From Cyathus striatus (Eukaryota; Basidiomycota; Agaricomycetes; Agaricales; Nidulariaceae), in NCBI GenBank assembly GCA_025738555.1, contig JAOVFP010000006.1, positions 3,658,001-3,722,000 of the forward strand: DNA of 64,000 nucleotides, written 5' to 3'. Numbering within the stretch: position 1 is the stretch's first letter; each line of letters begins with the position of its first letter. A model generated the notes under the pieces. That model saw only the letters and a program-made list of their open reading frames with translations, was not told where the DNA came from and made no database searches. This document shows, piece by piece, positions 11,794 through 21,477 of this stretch. A program made the translations under genes and the position numbers.

Positions 11794-12791
11794 TAAAAAC
11801 CCAATTCATTGGCGAGTTTGGCAACTTCATCTTGGTCTTCTTTCCCAAGGGATCTGTAGATGTCTCCGATTTCTTCATAGGCAGCTCTCACAGAAAGATC
11901 GCAGTGGTTCCTGAGGTTTCGATTATAACTGGGGTTGTTGCAGGTGAATCTTCCTTTCTTGAGTGGGCAGTCGCAGGAGATGTGTCCAGTTTTCTTGCAG
12001 TGGAAGCATTTTCCTTCCTTCCTAAGCTTATCCATTTCTTGTGGGGATAAGGGTTTGTTGATGGCATCGAGGCAGGTATCCATCTGGTTGGATATGGAGG
12101 GGTGGTAGGGGTCTACTGAGTTTCCGAATGAGGGTCTGGCTCCAAGGTACTGGGTGAAGGGAGCTGGTTTCCTGGTGAAATTGATTGGGGAGATCTTTCG
12201 GGCATTTCCAGAGGCTTCTGTTTCTTTGAATCTGAGATAGTTGCAATCGAACTTGATGGCAGCTTCCTTATACTTCTCTTAAGTGGATGGCACATCGGCC
12301 ATGGTTTCCACTTTCTCTCTGAGGGGTCGATTTAATCCTTTCTTGTATTTGTGGATCTTCTCAGTTTCAGATTCTAGGCTTATCTTGGGCCAGAGGGTCT
12401 CAAATACCGCTGTATAATCCTCCACAGTGCTATTTCCTTGAACAAGCAGTTCAAGCTGTTGGTATGCAATGTCAGCGGAATCTCCTTCTTGAAAGGCTTT
12501 GGTTAAGTCAGCTTTGAAAGTTACCCAAGTGGGGAATGTTCCATCGGGGTGTGCTGTGTCTGTCTTTGTGTACATGTCAAAGGCTGTGCTTTTCCATGCT
12601 CTGGCCGATCCTCTGTTCATGTAGGAGAGGGCTAGGAGTATCTTCATTTTGTCTTCAGTGACTTTTTTTCCTAAAATGTAAAGTTCAACTTCTTGGATCC
12701 AACTCTGGAAGAGGGATCTATCTCCAGAGAAGTGGAATGGGGTCTTGAATTTGGCTTCCATCTTTCCATTCATAGTTGCTGTTGTAGACAT
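11793..12791 (-). pseudogene. Gag polyprotein with CCHC zinc knuckle
   Basis: Begins at ATG 12789-12791 (MSTTATMNGKMEAKF). The first 170 residues match the retrotransposon Gag capsid-like domain (FSGDRSLFQSWIQEVELYI...FKADLTKAFQEGD...YTAVFETLWPKIS). An in-frame TAA at 12279-12281 interrupts it, after which the same frame continues to a classical zinc knuckle CFHCKKTGHISCDC (C-x2-C-x4-H-x4-C) and a stop at 11793-11795. Full length would be about 332 residues. Gag packages the element RNA into cytoplasmic particles. The stop overlaps the pol start as TAATG. Confidence 0.9.
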
Positions 12792-13239
12792 GGTTTTATT
12801 TCTTCAGCGAATAAATGGCATTGCTCGTCCTAATCTGTTTGCAAAGCATGGCATTCATGGTTGTCCGGGGTTTACAAATAAATCTTCTGGTGACTCAGGT
12901 TGTACATTGAGGGGTTCGGTTTCTTCTAGGCTGAATGGAAAAAATCCTGATACTGTGCTGGGTGGTTCTTCTGCAAAAGTCAGTGATTCAAAGATAGGTG
13001 ATGTAGAGCCTACTGGTGTGTCTGGTGGTAAGGTTGCTGGGCTGGTTGGTAATTCTGTTACTAGTTGTCCTGGGTAAGCCTGTTCCGGTAACAGGTTTTC
13101 TGGTGTTTCATATCCTTGTAAAGGTCTTGGTTCTCAGTATTCTTCTGAGTGGGAGGAATTGGTTCCTGGTTCTGATCCTTGGTTTGACGTGTTGGTTTGG
13201 TGGTGGGGCGAATTGATTGAGTAATTGTTGCCAGTTTAA
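12792..13239 (-). other. Untranslated leader between primer-binding site and gag
   Basis: About 450 nt of element RNA leader. Open frames on the plus strand here are chance frames in a GT-rich stretch. No conserved structure was recognised. Confidence 0.6.
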
Positions 13240-13252
13240 TCAGCTTGATCTT
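13240..13252 (-). other. Primer-binding site, self-complementary to the LTR
   Basis: One base inside the 5' LTR, the minus strand reads AAGATCAAGCTGA, exactly complementary over 13 nt to TCAGCTTGATCTT inside the same LTR (plus-strand 13530-13542; also 5740-5752). It does not begin TGG as tRNA-primed sites do. This matches the Tf1/sushi group, in which the first bases of the RNA fold back and prime reverse transcription. Confidence 0.75.
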
Positions 13253-13253
13253 T

Positions 13254-13853
13254 TGTTATGATCCGAGCTGGTCTTGTGATGTCTTCTGGTCTTGTGATGT
13301 CTTCTTGGTCTTGTGATATAATAATCACGTGACTTGTCACTACACTTGTAAGTTGTATGATGAAGTCAAAGTCTAAACAGCAATAATGTGGAGTTATTCA
13401 CTAATGGACTTGTGGTAATCTCACAGCGATGCTTGAGATGCGACCTAGAAAGTAGCGGTGTTCTGGGTCTGAGGTAGTCTCAAAGAGGATAGAGGGGATT
13501 AGCCAGCTATATTGGATGATAGCTAAACTAAGATCAAGCTGAAGAAGCTTGATTGGAATACATGAGCTATTTATACAAAAGAAGCATGGTTCGTTCATGG
13601 AAAGACTTGCCATGACTCAGCAGAGGTCTATAAATAAATGTGCAGCACTGCACAGCAGTATCAGTAAGTGAGTCTGAGCAGATAAGAGATGTCCATGCTC
13701 ATAGTATGACAAACCAGAGGAGCGGGGTCGGGGATGATGAGTAAGTATGTAGTTATAAATAGAAAGGGATGAGTAAGTAAAAAAGGATATAAGTAGAAGA
13801 GTCATGTGAAAAAGAGGTAGTCTGGCGGGGTTGAGATGGAAAAAGGTGTAACA
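13254..13853 (-). repeat. 5' LTR (element orientation)
   Basis: 600 bp, TGTTATG to GTGTAACA on the plus strand. It carries an extra 18-bp tandem unit (GTCTTGTGATGTCTTCTG type) near its left edge relative to the 3' LTR. It contains the presumed promoter and RNA start used for self-priming. Confidence 0.93.
13530..13575 (-). promoter_or_regulatory. Retrotransposon core promoter: TATA box and inferred RNA start
   Basis: Minus-strand TATAAATA at 13568-13575 lies about 33 nt upstream of TCAGCTTGATCTT (13542 downward), the segment complementary to the primer-binding site. That spacing is what a TATA-directed start would give, so the RNA would begin at the self-primer. The position is inferred, not measured. 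Confidence 0.65.
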
Positions 13854-13858
13854 AATTT
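13854..13858. repeat. Target-site duplication, right copy (AATTT)
   Basis: Directly follows the TAACA end of the right LTR and repeats 5477-5481. Confidence 0.9.
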
Positions 13859-14581
13859 GGCTGCTGCATTTGCTGAAATTCTAAATGAATTTGGCATTGC
13901 TGAAAAGGTAGCCATAGTCTGTATAGACTCTCCATTCAAGTCATAACTCACTGCTCATTTATATTCATAGATTCTTAGTATCACCTGTGATAATGCATCA
14001 GCAAATGATGCAATGATACAGGCTCTCACTGATATAATTGTAGCCTTTCCTGGGCAAGCCAACCAGACTCAGTGCTTTGCTCATATCTTGAATCTTGTTG
14101 TCAAGATTATTCTTTGGCAATTTGATGGACACTATGGGAAGGACAATGTAGCAGCTGAACTCAAGAAGCTGAGTGAAGAAGTCAAAGATGAATATGGAAG
14201 TGATGATGATGTTCGAGGAATGGAAGAGCTGGAGACTTCAATAACAGATGAATTGGAAGCTGCAGTGGGTGAGGCAATGCCTGTATGAAAGGTACTCCTT
14301 AAGGTAGTGTCTTGTTCTGATTTTGATCATTATTTGTGCTTATATTGTTTCTCTACCTCTTTCAGCTGTACCAAATTGCATTGGCAATAAAGAATAGTTC
14401 CACCATTGTGCATTCATGCTGGAACAATATTTTAAATGATATTATCAATAAACAAGATATCAATCTACCACCTAGCGAAGCACTGACCATGTGGATGATG
14501 CCACATGATATTGCTACACACTGGAACTCAACTTACAATATGGTGTGATTCTCATATAAGTATTGAGTAGCTATTACTATA

Positions 14582-14977
14582 CGAATCAAATCAATTCGGC
14601 AGTCACGCGTCACATGCCTCTCGAAAATGCCGAAATTTGGCACCTGTCACGCATTAAAATCGTCAGTGCCGAAAGGTTTTTTCGTTGCATATTTAGCGCC
14701 TACCAAGCGCCCAAAATTCTCGTCTCGAGAGCAGTTTGAACCATCAGTTCTGTCACTTTTTCCCAGTGGTTTTTCGTTTTTACACTACTAACTAATAGCC
14801 TACGATGTCTTAACAAGTTTTGAAATAATAATGTATACAATACAAATAATTTTTGGACTAGGTTAAGTCTGAAGATGCCAAATTTTGGGAGTGTCACGCT
14901 GAGATTTCAAAGTGCCGAAAGCTTTTGGTGGTTGAGCCTGTCACGCGCCAAGAGGGGTGCCGAATTGATTTGATTGG
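14582..14977. mobile_element. 396-bp MITE with 20-bp TIRs and TA target duplication
   Basis: Both ends carry CAAATCAATTCGGCA in inverted orientation (20-bp TIRs with one mismatch), flanked by TA at 14580-14581 and 14978-14979, the Tc1/mariner-pogo type target. There is no coding capacity. Subterminal TGTCACGC and GCCGAAA words are repeated. It interrupts the hAT remnant between the WNSTYNM and RNMKLKG blocks. Unlike its host it keeps many CpG sites, which suggests a later insertion. Confidence 0.88.
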
Positions 14978-15722
14978 TACAGTAACCAGCTTACTGCCAG
15001 TAGGAACATGAAGTTAAAAGGTTATGAAATGACTAGTGAAGAATGGGATATAGTACCACAGCTAAGTGAGACATTGAAAGTAAGTTTTCATTCATTTCTT
15101 TTAATCAATCTTACACTTTGTATCAAGCTATTTAAGGACATAACATTTTTCTTCTCCTGTGACAATCCATCGCTACCATCTGTCATTCCAGCAATGGATA
15201 TAATTGACAATCACCTTGCAAGCTGTGCAGTCAACACACAGTATTCCCCTGCATTGCAAACAGCTTTTGCTCTCGGTAAAAAGCTTCTTAATAAGTATTA
15301 CTCTTTGAGTGATACATTTTATGTGTACAGAATTGCGATAGGTATGCATACTGTATTTATTGATTTATCTTGACTAATGTTTTTTTATTTCAGTTCTACA
15401 CCCAAAGCGAAAGCAGATTGGCCTGAAGACTGGATTAAAGCTCTGAGGTCAATTGTAGAGGATGAATTTTTACGAAACTATGCTTCATATTGTTCTCCTA
15501 CTGCAAAGAAAGGTCAACAGCAACTACAGAAGCAACATTCAACGTCTTCGGCTTCTAATGTGGTAAGTTTTCATGATTCAATAATATATTGATTGTTTAC
15601 CAATGGAACTTCACTAGAAAAATATGTTTGACTCTTCAGATGAGGACAGTGAGCTATCTGATAATGATGTTTCTGAAAATGAGAAATGCCACAAAGTCAA
15701 TGACAGGAATGAGATCGATAGT

Positions 15723-16165
15723 GTGAGTGTGAATAGCATGATATTCAGACTCATACATATTGCCCTTACACTCAAACTGATTTTAATTGAGAGTGAGCAT
15801 GAGCATAAAGTGAATAATACATATTCACGCTCATGAATATCATACTCACGTTCACTAACAGTATTATGTGCATGAACGTGAATATGTATTTAGCATGTTC
15901 ATGCTCAGGCTTGTCCTACATATGTCTACTACGAATCAGCTTCTACAGGCCCGGTCGGAGACTAGTAATACAAGGGGTTAAGACGACGGTGTTATGTACA
16001 GGAAAGAACGCATGGCTGTGAGTAAGTGTTGCTGTGTGTATAGTAAATATGGAATTGGAATGGAAACGAAACCGTGATCGTGAATGGAAAGAATGAAAAC
16101 GAAAATGCCAATGTGAATCGAGGCAAAATAGAGTACAAAAAATGAAAAATGAAAAGATTGTGATA
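15723..16165. other. Non-coding junction between hAT remnant and CpG-rich block
   Basis: 15723-15910 is rich in CATGAGC, TTCACGCTC and GAATATG words, like 635-858. From about 15950 CpG becomes frequent. No gene was recognised. Confidence 0.5.
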
Positions 16166-16290
16166 AGGTAGACGTAGTTCATACTCATGCAATGTCACGT
16201 GAAAAAGCATGATATAGCGTGACAAACAAAAGAAATTGACTTCGTAAGTCACATCACATGACATTGGATGAGTATGAACTATGTCTACCT
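16166..16290. mobile_element. 125-bp foldback MITE
   Basis: Two 37-bp inverted arms (16166-16202 and 16254-16290, three mismatches) starting AGGTAGAC and separated by about 50 bp, flanked by TA on both sides (16164-16165, 16291-16292). It would form a long hairpin. It is a non-autonomous element, probably of the TA-target group. Confidence 0.8.
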
Positions 16291-16499
16291 TAGGAAAACA
16301 TGTGCGAAAAGAAAGATAGCATGATGAGTGGAGCCGATAAGCATCAAGAGCCGGAGATCGAAAGAAAAATAATTAGAAAGGAAATAAAAACAAATAAAAA
16401 TCATAGTCACTTCGTAACTCATAACACCCTAACACTTCCATCACCGGTCGAATCACCGTGACGGAAAAAATGAATGTCCAAAAGTAACATTCTGCTGTG

Positions 16500-16960
16500 G
16501 TACGCTAATCCCTGCAGCAGCCAAATAGGACTCATAGAACGTCACAGGGCCGCCACTGCCGTACTGATTTGGAGTCTGAAATAGCTGTGGGCTAGGGACA
16601 AAAGCGTGCTCATGCTGCTGAAGCTGTTGCTGTTGCTGACACGCACCATGCCTGGTCCCAACAGCCATAGAAGTCAGATTAGTCCACCTTCTCCCCGACG
16701 AAATGCTCCCCCCTATGCTCGAGGAAGAACCGGATCCCAGCCGCAGCCAAATAGGACTCATGGAACGTCGCAGGTCTACCACTGCCATACTGATTCAGAG
16801 TCTGAAAGAGCTGAGGGCCAGGGGAAAATGCGCACTCCTGCTGCTGCTACTGTTGAAGTTGTCGTTGTTGACGCGCACTATGCCTGGTCCCCACAGCTGT
16901 AGAAGTCGGACTAATTCACCTTCTACACGACGAACCACCCCTCCTGCCTCCCAAACTTGA
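16500..16960 (-). repeat. Tandem duplication of about 220 bp at the 3' end of the forkhead gene
   Basis: Two diverged copies carry, on the minus strand, the order AGAAGGTG, GGGACCAGGCAT, CAACAGCAACAG-type Gln codons, CCCTAGCCCACAGCT or its variant, CAGTA(C/T)GGCAGTGG and GAGTCCTATTTGGCTGC. The gene-proximal copy has TGA and TAG where the distal copy has Trp and Gln/His codons, so the distal copy may preserve the ancestral C terminus. Confidence 0.65.
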
Positions 16961-18003
16961 AGAACCGGAAGAAGGCAAACTCACCGAGCCCGAACCCAAA
17001 GCCAAAGAAGATTCCAGCAGGAGGGCAGGGTCAATAATATCGTACGGCCCAGGAGATCCTCCACCAAGCCCCTCCATCTCCTCGTCGATGCTGTCGACGT
17101 CGTCATCCTCGTCTTCGGTACTGTCCTGGACTCGAGAGGATTTGTTGCGGCGTTTACAAAGGCGCTTGTTTCCTTCTCCGGAGGATATGTCGATGTACCA
17201 GTAGTGTCCCTTCCCCGGCTCTGTAATTGGACGATTCTTTTTATGGAAGAGGAGGTTGAGGGATAGGTTGTGCCTTATCGAGTTCTAATCATCCATTAAT
17301 CAGCTGTATATAAAAGGGAAAAGGGGGGAGAAAAACGAACCTTCCAACCCTCCTTAGGCTTCATATTATACCACTCAAACCTAGCCGCAACAACAGCGTA
17401 AATCTCCTGCAACGCCAACATCTTCCTCGGGCTCTTGTAAATAGCCAACCAAATGAGCGTAAGCAGCTCATGAGTTGGCCTCTGCCCGTCTGCCGGATCA
17501 GAGAGAGCGTTAAGGTTAACTGTAATGTATGGTGGAACATGGTGTTTTTGCCTTAAGTAGTCTCCTGAATCTGGTACTAGAATGAATGGGTATGGTTGGT
17601 GATCACATCAGGATCGGTAGGTGCTCTTGGTGTTCTGCGTACATCCCTCGTAGTAGCTAAAGTCAAAGTGATTCAATGGGACATGGCATACCAGGAATAG
17701 GAGCAATCTTGGGCTGATGGTAACCATCCCATAGATATCCACTCCCTGGCGTTGATACCCCGCATCAAACGACAGATACGCGTATGCGTTTCCATGCTGT
17801 AAACAGCAAATCATGCAACTGAGAACCTTGCGAGCTACTTCTGGACTATCGACCAGCTCGTGGGGGTTGACTGCACGTCGGTAGGAGGCGCCACCACCTC
17901 CAGCACCACTATCAGAGTACAAATCCGAGTCGGTGTAATACGATGCGTACGGTATATCGATTCCTTCCCGCGTTGCTGAGTCTACAACGCACGGGAAGGA
18001 CAA
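16916..18003 (-). CDS. Forkhead-domain transcription factor (5' end uncertain)
   Basis: Minus-strand gene. Exon 17284-16916 starts NSIRHNLSLNLLF and continues RPITEPGKGHYWYID with a basic KRLCKRRNK tail; the preceding exon (17576-17341) ends PTHELLTLIWLAIYKSPRK...LQEIYAVVAARFEWY...GWK. Joined across a 56-nt intron (17285-17340) they give a winged-helix domain with the recognition helix NSIRHNLSL, which binds DNA in the nucleus. A 66-nt intron (17577-17642) removes an in-frame TGA. The upstream block has SPEVARKVL, usual just before the domain in fungal members, but the 75 residues after it are atypical and may include intron. No ATG is in frame at the 5' end (a stop lies at 18043-18045), so a first exon is missing or the gene is damaged. 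The C-terminal tail is acidic and then Ser/Gly-rich. Confidence 0.75.
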
Positions 18004-18074
18004 AGCAAAGTAATGATGAATCCCGTGAGATATTAACTGGACTCATGAGTTCAAATTGAGGGGCTGGGGTAAGT

Positions 18075-18440
18075 TTTCAGTTCGATTCTGAGTGGACTGG
18101 TCTTGGAGTCGAGGTACGACAGAATGAGAATGATGTTTGATGATGTTGTGTTAAAGCTTTGAACGTTGTCTTGGCTCGCCTGCAACTCTCCCACGTGCAA
18201 ACTTCCGGATCCGAGGTCTCTCTTCAAACCAACACTTGTCAAAGTTTCCTCGGTGTCTTTCAAGACCTTCCGCAACGTCTTCTCTGCCCGTCTCTCTTAT
18301 CTGTTCAGCCCAGTTCAACCTAGTTTGAACCTCCCACTCGCGAGGCGCAACCAGCTTGCAGTGACATTACGCCTCCTCGAACCTTTGCCACTTCGCCATC
18401 ACCACCGAAGGCCCTCCATCCAGCAATCGGTACGTTATCA
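18075..18440 (+). repeat. Direct repeat, copy 1 (upstream of forkhead gene)
   Basis: Shares long blocks with 24103-24498: TCAGTTCGATTCTGA, ATGATGTTTG.TGATGTTGTG, TTGGCTCGCCTGC, GAACCTCCCACTCG, CAACCAGCTTGCA and CAGCAAT.GGTACGTTATCA. The two copies bracket about 5.7 kb. It may be a duplicated promoter or 5' region: it ends with a good splice-donor-like GGTACGTTA. No coding content was recognised. Confidence 0.7.
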
Positions 18441-18593
18441 CAACCCAAGCTGTCGTATATTCCCTTCTAACAACCCTGCATAATTTACCCATACAGTTAC
18501 ACAGTTACAGAGAATAGCGCAATAACGCTCTCGTACAGTCACCGGCTCTTGTGAGTAAGACGTCAATGGAGGGTTGGGTCCACATACTCAAGG

Positions 18594-21132
18594 GTATGTC
18601 TTATCTTCCTCGCTTTCCCTCCGTTTTCCTATTTCCCTTCTTTACCTGGTCCTTCGTACACTTTCACTGTCCACCATCTCATGTCTTCTCATCAAAACAT
18701 TACCTCCCTTCCCCGCTTCATTTCCATTCCTTCCCCCCTTCCCCCTCAAGGCCTCACAGGCCTCGCACCTTTTACTTCCACTACGTAACTTCTTTATTCC
18801 CTTCTCATCGCTTCCTTCCTCCTCTCCCATCGTCTGACCTCGTTCACCCCTTCCAATAGAACAACTTTCTCACGCGTAACATCGAACCAAATGGGAGATA
18901 CCAAGTGCCAAACAGCCGGTCCTCAACTACCATAGTGTACACCACTGTCAATGGCGTAGACAGTCTTTCGAGGAACCGTTTCGCGCATGCACGACGAATT
19001 GGTATGAGCGTAGCTGCAAAGGCTGGGCCGGGTGCTGCCGATGGGAGGAAAGGGAAAGGCAAGATGAACGTGCTGGGTGTGGATGGAGCAACGACAAATC
19101 GTGTAAGCATACCTCGTCTCGTCTTCTTTCTCCACCTTCATATCCTTCCTCCACCTTCGTCTCTTTCCTCTTCATCCTCAAGCCTTCATCTCTTTGTTCT
19201 TTTCTCCTTCCCCTTTCCCCTTTCGTAACGTACTAACACCCTCTACAGCTCACTCCCTACAGCCTTCCCGTCGATTTCAGGCACGGTCGCTGATCTGCGT
19301 ATACGTGTCGACTTCAACATCATGCACGAGAATAGCCAGCAGGACTACAGGATTCGTATCGGATGGGGAGGGATGGTGAGTTGTCCTTCCTCCGTTCTCC
19401 TTCATCCACCCCTTACGTTCACGTACTAACTAAAGCTCTCTCCAGCTCATTTGCTAACAACCACCCATCGATCTCACGCAAGCTTGCTCGTTGTGCAGGG
19501 TAGGCATGTCGACTTCGACCTCGATATGAGGCGCGGGAGACAGCTTGCAGGATACTCGAGGTGAATATTAGTATTCGTATCGGATTGGGATGTAGGGTAA
19601 GTTTCTCTACCCCAGTTCTGTTCTCCTTTCTCCGCCCTTTTCGCCCACGTACTAAGAACGCCCTCTTCAGTCCACGCGCCACGAAGCTACTTATCGGTCT
19701 CATGCTGTGCAGCCGACATAGCGCAGCCATCAAGAGATCCGAGGCAAACATTCGGATTCGTACGGAAGGACGTGAGAGAGGAACTGCGCTGGGGGTGCAG
19801 ATGGAGAGGGGGTCGGGTGATTCCACGTTGCCAGCGCGGAGCGCCTGTATGGATAGCCCTCAAGGTTCTTCATCTCTTCATCCTGTTCTGCTCTGTTCCC
19901 CTTTCCATGTCCTTACGCCCTCTGTACTCACACCTACAGAGGGTGCAAACGATGGGTGTTCGTATCGGAATGGCTTTGTGCGAGGAAGGGAGAACCAGGA
20001 TGGATGATGAAGGGTTAGTTGATCCTTCTCCACTCGTGTACAGGAGGTTGCATCTCTTGCACTGGGGGCGCGGATGGATAGGGGAACGGCAGATGCCACG
20101 ATACCACCGCAGAGCGAGTGGACGAATATCCCTCAAGTGTTATCTCTTCGTTCTGTTCTGTTGCGTTCTCTTTTCCGTTTCGTTCACATGCTTACACCCT
20201 CTCCAGCTCACAAAGCCTGGAAGACGTAAATGTTGCGGCTTGTATCGGAATGCCCTTGTACGAGGAGGGAAGAGGGAGAAGGGAAGGTGAGGTTAACTAC
20301 GCTTCCTTCGCTTGTGTATGAAGGGGGGATGCAGATGCGAATGGGTGATACCACGATACCGCGCAGAGCATGTGGATAAATAACCCTCAAGCTTCTTCAT
20401 CTCTTCGTCCTGTTCTTCTCTGTTACCCTTTCCATATTGTTCACGTACTTACGCCCTCTGCAGCTCACGGCAGCCAGGGGCACGCGAACGATGGGGCTTC
20501 GTACGGAAGGCCTTTGTGCGAGGAAGAGAGGACCAGGAGGGATGATGAAGGGTGAGTTGATCTTTCTCCGCTCGTGTACAATAGGTTGTGTCTCTTGCAC
20601 TCAGAGCGCAGATGGAGAGGGGGACGGGTGATGCAACGATACCACCGCAGAGCATGTTGACGAGTAGTCCCCCTTCATCTCTTCATCCTGTTCAGCCCCT
20701 TCCTCCTTTCCATATTGTTCACCTACTTATGCCCTCTCCAGGTCACTCGGGTAGGAAAACGCCAACAACGGGTTTGTATTGGGCCCCTCTCCAGCTCACC
20801 CTCGATGAAGAGCCCACCCATCGATCTCGTGCATGCACGCTCATTGTGCAGGGTATGCATGCCGGCGTATGTCGATTTGAGGCATGTGAAGCAGCTTGCA
20901 AGAGGCCATGCCAAACGTCGGATTCGTATCGGATGGCCCTTGTGCGGGAGGGGAGAAGGGAGGAAGGATGATGAGTTACTTTTCGTTCGTTTGTGTATGT
21001 GTGGGAGTTCCTTGCGGGGGTGCGGATGGGGACGGGGATAGGAACGGGGACAGACGGCAGCACGATACCAACGCAGACTTTGTGAACGCATATCGATTGA
21101 GCGTGTTGTGTATTCTATCTTGTCTATGAGAT
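18594..21132 (+). repeat. Long pyrimidine-rich repeat module, copy A
   Basis: A CpG-rich, internally repetitive block with no sustained reading frame. Internal subunits of about 240-290 bp recur near 19865, 20138, 20390 and 20680, each with a TTCATCTCTTC(A/G)TCCTGTTC start, a CCCTCTCCAGCTCAC splice-acceptor-like block, a GGATTCGTATCGGATGG-like block, and GATACCACCGCAGAGC. The whole module recurs at 21478-22660 and 44703-46160, with an extension matching between 23250-23430 and 46215-46440. It resembles repeated intron-exon units of an unknown gene, but I could not assemble a convincing protein. Confidence 0.6.
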
Positions 21133-21477
21133 GGGATCGATGATCAGTGACTGGCGCTGGTACGGCTCGTGGCCTTGGTAATGGTGTGTACAACAATTCA
21201 CCGGTGCTCCGTGCTCGTAGAGTCCAGCTCTTTTCCACTTCTGATGTGTATCGACTGCTGCAAATCTTCATGACGGCTACAACTACATGATGAGTCTTGG
21301 CGTCTCAAGTGCATTCAGTCGCCTGTGTATCCTAAATAGCATGTTATAATAATATACTCTATCCGTATCTCCACATTTCACATTCGCCTGGAAAGCTGTA
21401 AGGAGCGATTGATAGACAGGGTGGTGAGAAAGAATCAATACACACATAACCAGACGCATATGCAAGGGTACGTCGTT

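Larger units (their letters stand above)
5482..13853 (-). mobile_element. Ty3/gypsy chromovirus LTR retrotransposon, complete but inactivated
   Basis: An 8.4-kb element with two LTRs of 583 and 600 bp, both starting TGTTA and ending TAACA, flanked by the 5-bp duplication AATTT. Reading the minus strand the order is 5' LTR, primer-binding site, gag, protease, reverse transcriptase, RNase H, integrase, chromodomain, a third ORF, polypurine tract, 3' LTR. The chromodomain after integrase identifies a chromovirus, a lineage whose chromodomain can direct integration to heterochromatin marks. Every coding domain is broken, mostly by TGA in place of CGA, and the LTRs differ chiefly at CpG sites, so it is an old methylation-decayed copy. 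It sits inside a hAT transposase exon. Confidence 0.95.
13854..15722 (+). pseudogene. hAT-family transposase, 3' part
   Basis: Continues the exon broken at 5481. Exons and introns visible: 13854-13907, intron 13908-13970, then 13971-14291 with SITCDNASANDAMIQAL (second catalytic Asp region) and TQCFAHILNLVVK, intron 14292-14365, then the YQIALAIKNSS...HDIATHWNSTYNM block. After the MITE come RNMKLKGYEMTSEEWDI, intron from about 15080, FKDITFFFSCDNPSLPSVIPAMDIIDNHL, GKKLLNKYYS, and after another intron DWPEDWIKALRSIVEDEFLRNYASY. An acidic exon (about 15618-15722) ends it; the hAT C-terminal dimerisation block is not seen, so the 3' end is truncated or decayed. TGA near 14286 (MPV-stop-K) again fits CGA. 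Several frame slips are present. Confidence 0.85.

Noticed and set aside
12745..13216. Plus-strand frames over the retrotransposon leader
   Set aside because: Antisense to gag start and untranslated leader; no homology pattern.
18051..18275. 74-codon minus-strand frame as first exon of the forkhead gene
   Set aside because: No ATG at its start, no splice junction that joins it in frame, and the region is a direct repeat also present at 24.1 kb.
19561..20600. Overlapping 60-170-codon frames in modules A and B
   Set aside because: Frames switch strand and phase with each subunit and contain no recognisable domain; treated as repeat artefacts.
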